A stretch of DNA of 32,398 nt from NCBI GenBank assembly GCA_019400425.1, contig JAFREE010000215.1, positions 1-32,398 of the forward strand, read 5' to 3'. Below the pieces are notes generated by a model. That model did no database searches and was not told the origin of the DNA. It saw nothing but the letters and a program-made list of their open reading frames with translations. Both the position numbers and the translations under genes were made by a program. This DNA comes from Hymenochaete sp. R1 (lineage: Eukaryota > Basidiomycota > Agaricomycetes > Hymenochaetales > Hymenochaetaceae). Positions 23,919-32,398 of the stretch are shown in pieces. Every line of letters begins with the position of its first letter. Within the stretch, counting starts at the first letter, position 1.

Positions 23919-25478
23919 TCAAAGGGCTCTCAAAGGTACATCCACAAACAACGGTAACAAGTGCAAGAAATCTGCACCAAATAGCTTGCGTGCCATCAAC
24001 AGAACGGTCGTTTCCGCGCGTTTCCTGGTACTGGGCATCTCATGGTCCGACAATGCAGAAAAGAGGGCAACAAATTCGCGCATGATTGGATAGGCGTCAA
24101 CGCCTCCGAGAGCGTATGAAAGGATGGGTCGTGCGATCGCTGTTTCGAGGTTGTTGTCGGGTTGAGCAAGGTGAGAGTAGAGACCTGCTGGAAAGTCGAT
24201 AGGAAGCATAACTTCGCCCTTTGAAGTCATATCAAGACCTTACGAATATAAATTTATCAAGACGTTAAATCAACAAGAATATTTTCATTCCCTACCTGTC
24301 TTCCAACCACTTGCAGAGCTCGGATACGTCCTCTTCAAGAGATCAAAGAAACCTGGCCGAATGATCCGCGCCAGTCGAACTGTCAATGATGAAAGGCGTA
24401 AAAGCGATTCGTGTTCGTAATGTAGCAATCTTAGTTCTTCCCCGAGCACGTTCAGTCCCGCCGAGAGAATACGCAACGAGTTCCTTTCTGATTTCGTCAA
24501 GGAACGGTAAGTCGGGAGGGGTGATGGAGTTTTCGTTGACGGTACAATATGTGAAAGCGCGGGATTATCTTGCAGTCTGAAATGTTGAGTGGAGCTCAGC
24601 ATATCATCCCATGGACTCGTCGGCGTGCTAGCGGGGTTTTCCGCCGAGATCTAGCCCATGCCTCAATGGTTCAGAACAGCCTTCACGAGGCAGTCGAATT
24701 GAATATCTGGCATGACGCTGTAATGGTTTGAGTTCCAGATGCGGAGAAATTCCTTCTCGATCCTCGGGAAGTGGCCATGTTCTAAGCTCGACGCGAGCAC
24801 GACCATCACTGACTCCACGAGAGGAACGGAGGGCAATAGGATCACATTAAGACGAGCCTTATCGCCATTTTCGAGCTCGAGTGTGCCATTCGAAACTATG
24901 GAATCACGGAGTGCGACGACTCGGGGTCTGGATCCAATACTTGACGACATGGAGATTCCAGCATCGCTCTGCGTTGAGACATCCACTGGGGACTTCGTAG
25001 GATTTACAAGTCGTGACCAAAGAGAGACGTTGAGACTGAAGTCAATATTAAGCTCAGAACCTTCAAAGGTCAATATGGATAAGGTATGACCGGATTTCAG
25101 TGTCAGAAGGTCCCAAATCCTAACGTCTACAAGCTTTCACTGCTGCAATGGGTCGGACGAAGGGCGTTATCGAGTGCATGCTCGGACCCAAAGAATCATC
25201 GAGATTGTTGGAGAGTTCAAGTTGAATAAAGTGGTGAGACACGGGTAAGCAGAACGCCACGAGACACTGGTGCTTCTTGCCATCATAACGTTGATCATGA
25301 GCAATGAACGATATATCTTTCCAAGAATTTGAGCTGGATGCTGGTGAGAGAAATGAAAGTGAAATGAGTGGGAACTTTGCTTACCCTTTGTTCTCGGGCT
25401 CGTGACCGTACATGAGTTGCTGACTAAAGGAAGCGAATGGTCGAGAGCAAGCAAGGGAGTCGCTAGACGGTGAGACAT
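23919..25478 (-). pseudogene. apc1: Fragment of anaphase-promoting complex subunit 1 (APC1/cut4)
   Basis: APC1 is the largest scaffold subunit of the APC/C ubiquitin ligase. Minus-strand exon-like blocks appear in the order expected for the middle of APC1: NSWKDISFIAHDQRYDGKKH (about 25330), VRIWDLLTLKSGHTLSILTF (about 25110), LELENGDKARLNVILLPSVP, SVMPDIQFDCLVKAVLN (about 24680), SPWDDMLSSTQHFRL, NVLGEELRLLHYEHESLLRL, ARIIRPGFFDLLKRTYPSSA (about 24320), then SALSDHEMPSTRKRAETTV and FLHLLPLFVDVPLRAL (about 23920). After LRAL comes a stop where the family continues. Some block joins need frame changes, and APC1 is normally well over 1500 residues, so this is an internal piece cut at the 3' end and probably at the 5' end. 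It abuts the DPM1 copy, on the same strand, within about 100 bp. Assignment rests on pattern memory of several blocks. Confidence 0.6.
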
Positions 25479-26157
25479 TCTTTCTCAGCAGCACGAAGGG
25501 TAGGTGAGAGAGGAAGACGCCGAAGTTGCTGAGAAATGAGACGTTGCTGAGTCTGAGTGAGCCTCTCTCAGAAATTGACCCGGGTCAACCGTTGAGGCGC
25601 TTAAATATTACTAAATATGGACGGGTTTTGCCCCCCCCCCCCCTCCTCATACTCCACCCTTTAGACGGATCTCCGGACTATGTCCGTCAACGTAACGTGT
25701 AACAGATTCGAGAACTCCAAGGGGCTGTCACTCACAATGAGTCACATATCACAAGAGTTACCCTTGGCCAGTCTCGGTTAGCACCGGCCCGGATGCGGAG
25801 GACAACTACTACTACTAGTACTCATTTCAGATCAAATCAATCGATCGATATCGATGCAACGCGTAACAATATTAATGGAGGTGGGCAACCCTCTGCAACC
25901 CTGCAATCCCTGCCAAAGATTAGTGCCACGCCGCGAGCTCGGCTAACAGTCGGATTTCCTTCTTGGGACGGAGACGACTCAAAATAGTGAGGTACGCAAC
26001 GGAAAGGTCAAAACCCAAGTACTTATTATATGTACGGGCGTGATTAAGTGCATGTAGGAGTTTGTAGACATATTGAGGAGTATGAGGACGAAGTTTGCAA
26101 CTAAAAGAGTGAATATTGACAGAGAACGGCGCGCCGAGAAGTGCATATAGCGCGAGG
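25479..26157. other. No gene; simple repeats
   Basis: Contains a 13-base C run (25631-25643), an ACTACTACTACTAGTACT microsatellite near 25805 and a CGATCGATATCGAT palindromic patch near 25843. No coding exons recognised. Confidence 0.4.
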
Positions 26158-26163
26158 GAAACA

Positions 26164-26305
26164 TACGACGCGTTTCGAGTGTCAAAAATATGCATTTACC
26201 ATTTACCCCATCAATCGTTTAGTTCATTTATGCATTTGCCATTCGCTCTATTTATCATTCACTCTATTCACCCATCACGCTTCCAAATTTCGATATTCAT
26301 TGCCC
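26164..26305 (+). repeat. Left terminal inverted repeat of the capture element
   Basis: 142 bp, about 94% identical to the reverse complement of 27750-27891. Confidence 0.9.
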
Positions 26306-26404
26306 GTTCGCTTACTCCTACACAATCAATAACAATCAATTCGTTTCTTTCTCCCTCTATGTGACCAAGTGCAATAAAATAATATTTATATTAATGTAAT
26401 AATA

Positions 26405-26770
26405 GAGAGCCGACACATTCGCCACCCTCTGAAGTTCTCTACCTGAAAGCGTCTTCACCTCCTGATCCATAATGTTCTCCAAGTTCATTGGCTTCAGCAC
26501 ATCCGCTCCAAACTGCGGGTGCATGAATGCTTTCTTGATCTGCTTCAACAACAACATTCGTACCGTCTCCGGGAACTTCGGCGAGATCGTCTAGTGCTTC
26601 AGCGACACCGACAGCGCGATCTTATCCGTCTCGACGTCCGGGGTGTCGCCCGCGCGGACCTTGACAAAGGTCGTTTTGCCTGTATCGTTCTCCCTGAGCA
26701 TGACGATGAACTCTGAGTCGGTGAACTCGCCCGCCTCGACGGTGAGCCTGAGCTTGAGCAGCTCATCAAA
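26405..26770 (-). pseudogene. rli1: Captured fragment of RLI1/ABCE1 (second ATPase domain)
   Basis: RLI1/ABCE1 is the essential ribosome-recycling ABC ATPase. One minus-strand frame reads KLRLTVEAGEFTDSEFIVML, then the Walker A region as RENDTGKTTF (the family has GENGTGKTTF), then a TAG where the family has [42 protein letters not shown] and RELQRVA (the ABC signature LSGGE has become LSGRE). Homology stops at about 26405. So the fragment covers the second nucleotide-binding domain from just before Walker A to the signature motif; key glycines are lost and there is a nonsense codon. It is nonfunctional as an ATPase. Confidence 0.85.
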
Positions 26771-27294
26771 TGCTACGGCCCCTTCTCCCCGGATGATGTC
26801 CTTCTCCTGGCCTCGTATGCTTCTCGTACGGAGAACTCGGGCCATATCGATACTTGTATTGTTGGCTCCCTCGATGACCCTCCGCGTGCCCGCGCTGGAA
26901 TCAAGCTCCTCGACTTCAAGCCATTCAACCTTGTCGACAAGCGCACTGAGATCACGTACCGTGAGGGAAATCAACTGGCCGCCTCAAGCGCGCCGCCAAG
27001 GGAATGACCAGTATTATCATCGACATCTGCACACGCAACAAGACCGACGAGATTCAGAACCGCCTCGAAGAGGACCTTAAGGATTTCGCAAGACGTGGCC
27101 TTCGTTCCCTTGCTATTGCTTACGAGGAACTCGACCACATCGATCCCGAGGGAGAGGGCAACGGGTTTGAACTCATCGGTCTTTTGGCTATCTATGACCG
27201 GCCCTGCAGCGACACCAAGAAGACGATCGATGATGCTCTTGCGCTCGGTGTTAAGGTTAAGATGGTGACCGGTGATCAGCTTGCTTTTGCGAAG
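26768..27294 (+). pseudogene. pma1: Captured fragment of plasma-membrane H+-ATPase (PMA1)
   Basis: P-type proton pump fragment covering the nucleotide-binding and part of the phosphorylation domain. It opens KCYGPFSPDDVLLLASYASR, then IKLLDFKPFNLVDKRTEITY, a frame change near 26972-26976, GMTSIIIDICTRNKTDE, FARRGLRSLAIAYEELD, GFELIGLLAIYDRP and ALGVKVKMVTGDQLAFAK, where homology ends at 27294. The DKTG phosphorylation loop, the transmembrane helices and the GDGxND hinge lie outside the piece. Sequence is close to plant-like basidiomycete H+-ATPases. No intron is seen in this stretch. It begins exactly where the RLI1 piece ends, on the opposite strand. Confidence 0.85.
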
Positions 27295-27749
27295 ATATAT
27301 ACTTATTGCAACCTCGAATATATAAGGTAGACGCAACAATCTGTTTCAGAACTCTCTGAATCAAATGATCTTTCCCGGGACGAACAAGTGCCAGTGTCGA
27401 AAGGTATGGACCAACGTTGAGGCAATGTCATGATTAAAACATACTGACCTCATTCTAATCACTGCAGTCACGAACGTTTCTGATCAAGTTCTTGATTTCT
27501 TCAAAACGGCCGTACAGTGCCATGGACGGGAAATATAGCGTGATCAATCGATCAGGACAACAAGGTAAATGGAGTAAGAAAAAGACAAGACCCGTAGACA
27601 GCCAGAGCCAGGACAGTAAGTACCAGTCGGTCGTCGGACCCTCCGACTCCGAGGCATTCGGCAACGGATCCGCTTGTTGAACTGCAAGTCCAGCTGCTCG
27701 AGTCGAGTTGATGAACGCACACAACAAGCTCGGTGGGTGAATGGTAAAT
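27295..27749 (+). other. Third segment inside the capture element, with an apparent intron
   Basis: After the PMA1 homology ends, a frame with SNDLSRDEQVPVSK runs into a good 64-bp intron (27404-27467, GTATGG…CACTGCAG). It continues TNVSDQVLDFFKTAVQCHG before a stop. This may be a piece of a third host gene that I do not recognise. No stronger evidence. Confidence 0.3.
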
Positions 27750-27891
27750 GGGCAATAAATATCGAAATTTGGAAGCGTGATGGGTGAATGGAGTGAATGG
27801 TAAATAGAGTGAATGGTAAATGCGTAAATGTACTAAACGATTGATGGGGTAAATGGTAAATGCATATTTTTGACACTCGAAACGCGTCATA
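27750..27891 (-). repeat. Right terminal inverted repeat of the capture element
   Basis: Partner of 26164-26305 in inverted orientation; GAAACA follows directly at 27892-27897. Confidence 0.9.
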
Positions 27892-27897
27892 GAAACA

Positions 27898-28802
27898 AAC
27901 AAGTAGACGTGCTCTGGTGTTCCCTATCTGTTCTGCACTGTCCTTCCGCTACACTGCTCTGGTGACCTTTAATCGGTTGTTATGTACCTTCTGGGCCTCA
28001 CTCTGCCTCCGTCCTGTGCCTCCAGCCCCTCCTGGTCCGTGTTTTGGTCTGGAGTGACACTCACGACCGCCTAGACCGCCTTAATACGACCGCTAAAATC
28101 ATGTGACTGCACGCATATACACAGAACTCCCTCCTACACAGAATCTATCAGAACTCTTCAGTACTAGTACCTCAAATTCAGGTTCCGATGTCTTAAGTAA
28201 AGTTGTTGGCGATAAGATGCTTTACAACTCTGTCAGAGCGGATTTTGTAAATAGGTCTTATATTTTGAAGGACAGCTTTTATTTCATGCATTAATATACT
28301 ATTCTATTTAAAACTATCACACAATCCTTCCTTTGCTTCTTTTACGTTGTTCATTGTCTCCAATTGGGAGATTTGGTAGTAAGTATGGCCTTCCGAACAT
28401 ACAGAAGGTCGAGCATACTGAAGCCTCAGTAATTCGACCTCTGTGTCGATCAAAATGGGTTAGCCGAGCGCGCGACGTGCCACAATTTTCTGACAGGGCT
28501 TGCCCAACCCCAGTAACAAGACCTAGGCTCGGCTCGGAGATCGGCCCCTTGGCTATGGAAAGAGCGAGACCGACGATTCGATTGATTTCCTCAGTACTAC
28601 TAGTACACAGTAAGCTTAAGCTCGGCCATTCCGAATTTTTCGGTGAGGCCACACGGTTCTACGCTTGGGACCACCCCTTACAGCCCGCAAATGGATCGAG
28701 CGCGGGTGGTACCCTGGCTCTCTTTTACCCTCACCGCGGATGCATCTTTCAAATCATCCAAAAGCGTCTGATTAAGGTTCATCAAGGAAGGCGACAGCTT
28801 TT
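27898..28802. other. No gene recognised
   Basis: Between the capture element and the flippase fragment. AT-rich around 28200-28330. Open frames on both strands near 28320-28800 overlap fully and carry no motif. Confidence 0.35.
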
Positions 28803-29983
28803 GTAGACAAGCTCCAAGATGGCGTTCCCTCCGCAGTTGCAGACCTTACACTCGCGTGGATCAAAGTCTCGATCACGACCGGCGACAAACTCGAGACCGC
28901 TGTCGCCATCGGATACGGAACAAACCTTATCGTGACAGAGTCGAACATGCTTGTCGTAAGACCTGGGGAGAAGGGTGGATTGAGCATGTTCAATCAGCAA
29001 TACAATGCAGCAGAGGAATTCTTTCCCGAGGCAAATATCGTTGAAGAAGAGGCGTTAGATATTAATAAGAAACGCGCAAGGCGTTCGCTTGGGGACGGAG
29101 CACCTGCCTGGGATACTGTTTAGAAGGGTGGACACAGGTATATCATCTCTAGTGGGCTCCAATAACGGTGAACGACTGGGCGGACTTGTTCTCATTATCG
29201 AAGGAATGATGCTCGGTCTCGCTCTTTTGGATGAGGAGAGCAAGCGCATCATGCTCCGGTTGGCCATTCTGTTCAAAGCCGTCGTGTGTCGTCGAGTTTT
29301 GCCGCTGCAGAAGGCAGGGTTCGTAAAGCTAGTGAAGGAAGGGATTGGGGCAGTGACATTGGCGATTGGGGTCGGGGCAAACGCCATCAGTATGATTTAG
29401 GCTGTGGACGTTGGGGTTGGGCTATCATGTGCGGAGGGTTTGCAAGCTGTCCATTTGTCAAATTATACAATTGTGCAGGTAAGTGGCGATTTTACCGGGG
29501 ACTTTCTAAGTTTGAAGCTAACCTTCTTTTCCAAGTCCCCATTCCTCAAACGCTTGACGTTCGTCCACGGTCGTTGGTTAAGCGGAAATATGAATGTATT
29601 TAAGTAACTTCGCCGAGTCGCATGAACACTGACCTATCTGTAGGATTGTTAGTTTACTTCTTCAATAAGAGCTTCATTTGTGTCAGGGTCTTGTGGTGGT
29701 TCATGATCTACTGTAGTTGGAGTTCGTATTATGCTTTTGAGTATAGGTACCTACTCTTCTGGATCGTTTTCTGGTCGCCCTGCTCCTTCATCGCTGTTAA
29801 GCGCCTTGATCGTGCGGCGGGTAAGTATTTTTCCGATGCTTACTTTCGCATGCCTTGCTAAATTCCATCCTCGTAAACGATCAGGTTGTGCTGGAGCTTC
29901 CAGAGCTTTGTAGTCACGGACGGGAAGTATGCTGGTTTGGCCACAAAGTGTTCGATGCATACATGATGGATGCCGTAATACAG
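28803..29983 (+). pseudogene. P4-ATPase (Dnf/Drs2-type phospholipid flippase) 3' fragment
   Basis: Flippases move aminophospholipids to the cytosolic leaflet. The piece starts at an acceptor site (TTTTGTAG) with DKLQDGVPSAVADLTLAWIK, then TGDKLETAVAIGYGTNLI, YNAAEEFFPEANIVEEEALD, GGLVLIIEGMMLGLALLDEE, LFKAVVCRRVLPLQKAGFVK. The hinge GDGAND-VSMIQ of the family reads GVGANAISMI followed by TAG, so both catalytic Asp residues are gone and the Gln codon (CAG) has become a stop. After introns with conserved placement (about 29480-29535 and one near 29590-29641) come SPFLKRLTFVHGRW, YFFNKSFICVRVLWWFMIYC, EYRYLLFWIVFWSP, then ELPELCSHGREVCWFGHKVF…MMDAVIQ, ending at a GTACAT donor. The N-terminal half is absent. 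Introns are kept, so it is a genomic copy. Confidence 0.85.
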
Positions 29984-31545
29984 GTACATTTCGCAATCTA
30001 TATGTGATATCATCAACCTCGAACTCGAAAGGAGCCACATAATTAGAATCAATGTTCCAATCAAGTCTGGCGAGCTCGACATAGCCTGCATGGAAAACGG
30101 CACCGCCCTCAACAACGTTCTTTGGGACAGGTTGGACACTGTCCGTGTTAACGACAGACAAGATGGAACCTTTTCTTGGCTCTGTATATGTATCAGGTGA
30201 GTAGAATCTATGTACATGTGTCTGAAAACATCCGTTGTTACGCGTAGTATGCCTATTACGGGTGCCCGCAGCCTGTAGCGGCGTTCAAACGCTATGGGCT
30301 GCCCGTAGTTACAGGTCTCGCAGGCCGCGATGCACATGGAGTACTACGTGATATTACGCGAAGCCCTACACGCAACGAGGTGGACAGCGAGTTGCAGGCA
30401 CTTGTTGCCGTCCGCGTTGTACGATCAATGTGGCCAGTCGCTAAAGATGAATGGGGTGAGTGCCAGATGAGGATGGAGCAAAAGAAACTAAATCTCAATC
30501 TGATAGAGAATGCGGACAAACTCTTTGGGCTTTCCCGCAAAGTGTACGACTGCTTCAATCGTGGCTAGCTCCGTGTCACTCGCAGATTCTGTGTTGCCCC
30601 CACTTGCGCAGCGCCCGCGAATATACGGCTCTTCTTGGGACCAAAAAAAGTCAACATAGGCTATTGGAGAACCTCTCGTCTTCTTAAGACTTGTGCCTAA
30701 TATTGGGCCGGTAGTAGACTGTCCCGACGTTGTTGGCGCGAGGCATTGTGGCAGTGACGGCCTGAGGTTTGTAGAGGAAAGATGTAAAGAGGCAAAGAGG
30801 ATGCTCGCAGACTCTCATTCTTTTTTGTCTGCTGCTTTCTTCCTTTCCCTCTTGCCCCCCCCCCCCCTTCTTTCGTCCTCATCTTCGTCGCTCTCACAAG
30901 GAGTGCTTGCCATTGCTGTTGATCACTCTGGGTTCAAGAGGCACACTGCAGCGTAGCTCCATACCGAATCCAACATCCCCATATCCGTTCGCCACTTCAA
31001 CAATCGTGCATCATCATTCAGTGATACTCCAACTCCATTTGTTTATGACATCGTTTATGGGCACTTTCTCAGACAAAAGCACTCACCCATTTAGGATCCG
31101 CACCCCAGCCAGTGCCTCTTCCACCAGGAGTCCGTCACTGTTGCCAGGACTTGTCCACAGCGTTTAGTATATCAAAGCACAGGTACTGTGGAAGTCGATG
31201 GGTATGGGATTCAGTTTTATGCTCTTCCACAGCTTTCGGAGGCTGGATAAAATGCCGAAGCGCAGTGTGAGCACGTATCTTACAACGCATGCAAATCATT
31301 AGGCAGGTGGTCACCCTACTTCCGAAGACCAACTCTCACTCATACCAACAACAAACACAAATATTAAATCCCTCAATGCGGTGCCCTCAACGATACAGTT
31401 GCAGAGGGAGGGGAATTCCAGGATGTCTCTTCGTAACTTGATACAGAGTCACCAAATGCGTCCAATACAAAACAAAACACCTACACCAGGCATACATAAG
31501 GACCATTTGCTTGCATCAAGGTTGAGAGAGCATTGAAGACTATAG
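29984..31545. other. Unassigned stretch after the flippase fragment
   Basis: The expected last membrane helices of the flippase are not recognisable. A plus-strand frame at about 30297-30568 (GRDAHGVLRDITRSPTRNEV, MWPVAKDEWGECQ) and a minus-strand frame at about 31135-31290 (ALRHFIQPPKAVEEHKTES) look coding-like but match nothing I know. A 13-base C run lies at 30855-30867. Confidence 0.3.
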
Positions 31546-31631
31546 CGGCCCTCCAGTCTCCAGCGGTCCTCCAGCGGTCCTCCAGCGATCCTCCAGCGAT
31601 CCTCCAGCGGTCCTCCAGCGGTCCTCCAGCG
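31546..31631. repeat. Minisatellite, 11-bp unit
   Basis: About seven to eight copies of CCTCCAGCGGT, with a CGGT/CGAT variant pair in the middle. Because 11 is not a multiple of 3, a reading frame through it repeats only every 11 residues. Confidence 0.9.
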
Positions 31632-31639
31632 TCGATCGC

Positions 31640-32000
31640 AAAATATTTCAAAATATATTCTTAGTAATTTTCTCCGATTTTTTTCGGGAAATTTATCCTC
31701 TTGCTTATGCAAAATCTTATATTGAGTTTCCCTAACACAAAATTACAAAAACACGTTTAAAAGGTTTCCTCCGAGAAATAAGGTTAAGTTATTCGATATA
31801 GAAGTCAAAAATACCTATGAAGAAGATGCTCTAACAAAGTCAAGAAGCATTTTAAAAGACTACGTGAATAAGACGAAGGGTTGTATTCAAGAGCTCATTT
31901 AAAATATTGATAACGAGCTCACTGAGAATGGGGTGTATGAAAGATTCAGAAAACATGAATCAAAATTTGAAAGATGGGAATGATAGAATTTATCTAGAAT
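31640..32000 (+). other. AT-rich island with an ORF-like frame of unknown origin
   Basis: Base composition drops sharply relative to the rest of the window. One plus-strand frame (about 31751-31980) reads like a lysine/glutamate-rich protein: TFKRFPPRNKVKLFDIEVK, YEEDALTKSRSILKDYVNK, an in-frame TAA, then NIDNELTENGVYERFRKHE and two stops. The codon choice (A/T-ending) differs from neighbouring genes. Possible sources are an organelle, a linear plasmid or another AT-rich replicon; I recognise no family. Confidence 0.4.
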
Positions 32001-32330
32001 AAAATTGTGGACTTGTGACGGATATATCAGGTCCGTAAACTTTGATGTGTCTGCTGTGATAGTTAGGCACCGAAGAGACTCTCCGAGTCCGAGCCTGAGC
32101 GTTGGATTGGGCATTGAAATGAAACCAGAGCAAAACGCAAATCACCCGAAACGGAAAGGATTTCCATTTACGTGCACGTGCAATGACCAGAGCCCGTGCG
32201 AGTCATTCACAGTGAAGCAGCACCCACTACCTTCCCGATTAGGACATTGTCGAGCCAGAGCTCCATCCCTCATCGTTCAAGTTAGTTTTCTCCGCATTAA
32301 GCCTCTACTCACCACCTCCAGACGTCCAAT

Positions 32331-32398
32331 ATGGACAAACACAAGCCCTCTGGTCCACCACCAGAGGACACGCCTATGCCTCTCTCTACTATAGGGGA
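32331..32398 (+). CDS. Possible 5' end of a gene leaving the window
   Basis: ATG at 32331 opens a frame (MDKHKPSGPPPEDTPMPLST) that stays open to the window edge. It is preceded by a pyrimidine-rich, leader-like sequence (CTCACCACCTCCAG). A proline-rich start is common in fungal proteins, but 22 codons are too few to assign anything. Confidence 0.35.
   Translation, partial: MDKHKPSGPPPEDTPMPLSTIG

Larger units (their letters stand above)
26164..27891. mobile_element. Gene-capturing TIR transposon (Pack-type), 1.73 kb
   Basis: Two near-identical 142-bp terminal inverted repeats (26164-26305 and 27750-27891; 8 differences, 7 of them transitions) start TAYGACGCGTTTCGAGTG. Direct GAAACA copies at 26158-26163 and 27892-27897 form a plausible 6-bp target-site duplication. 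The repeats contain loose tandem units of the ATTTACCATTCACTC type. No transposase lies between them. Instead the interior holds pieces of at least two unrelated host genes, RLI1 on the minus strand and PMA1 on the plus strand, joined head to head, plus an intron-bearing segment of unknown origin. This is the architecture of Pack-TIR elements (best known from plant Pack-MULEs). Long TIRs would suit a Mutator-like element, but a 6-bp duplication is short for that superfamily, so I leave the superfamily open. Confidence 0.75.

Noticed and set aside
26158..26166. 9-bp near-direct repeat GAAACATAC/GAAACAAAC as target duplication
   Set aside because: It has a mismatch and is offset by three bases from the right end; the 6-bp GAAACA with TAY-starting ends fits better.
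26591..26974. Minus-strand open frame across the capture-element centre
   Set aside because: Only its last part (from about 26770) is RLI1; the first part is the antisense of the PMA1 piece.
31546..31631. CRISPR-like repeat array
   Set aside because: Direct 11-bp tandem units without spacers, in a eukaryotic context: a minisatellite.

Overview
The window looks like accessory, repeat-rich nuclear DNA from an Agaricomycete-type basidiomycete. The grounds are: short introns (mostly 46-75 bp, GT...AG, many with CTRAY-like branch sites); a Plavaka-type (CACTA-like) DNA transposase; a DUF6532-type protein; a basidiomycete WD40 family member; and a multi-exon 2-oxoglutarate/Fe(II) oxygenase-like gene of the TET/JBP-like class that is expanded in this group. 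I saw no bacterial operons, no rRNA, no convincing tRNA and no CRISPR array.

Layout. 1-1.9 kb: a multi-exon WD40-repeat gene (+), probably damaged in the middle. 1.9-4.1 kb: no clear gene, with weak coding signal on the minus strand. 4.1-14.1 kb: a stretch flanked by short inverted repeats (GGGAAAACCC-type). It holds a 4-exon Plavaka transposase (-, one in-frame TGA), a degenerate polyubiquitin (+), a Tourist-like MITE with TTA target duplication, and a multi-exon DUF6532-type gene (+, frameshifted). The transposase and the DUF6532 gene are divergent and end near opposite repeats, so the whole may be one 10-kb element. 14.2-17.6 kb: mostly unassigned. 17.7-18.3 kb: a small intact 3-exon orphan gene (-). 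20.0-21.8 kb: an intact 5-exon 2OG-Fe(II) oxygenase-like gene (-, 544 aa).

22.7-30 kb is a graveyard of housekeeping-gene copies: DPM1 (dolichol-phosphate mannosyltransferase; stops plus a frameshift, introns kept), a piece of APC1 (anaphase-promoting complex), and the C-terminal half of a P4-ATPase flippase. Between them lies a 1.7-kb transposon with 142-bp terminal inverted repeats and a 6-bp target duplication. It has captured head-to-head pieces of RLI1/ABCE1 and the plasma-membrane H+-ATPase. 31.5-32.4 kb: an 11-bp minisatellite, an AT-rich island with an ORF-like frame of unknown origin, and possibly the 5' end of a gene leaving the window.

The genes do not form a pathway. The common theme is transposition, gene-fragment capture and mutational decay. 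Several of the nonsense codons can be explained by C:G to T:A transitions. The two best-preserved host-type genes (the 544-aa oxygenase and the 165-aa orphan) stand out because every exon joins in frame. All family assignments come from reading motifs by eye, without database searches.
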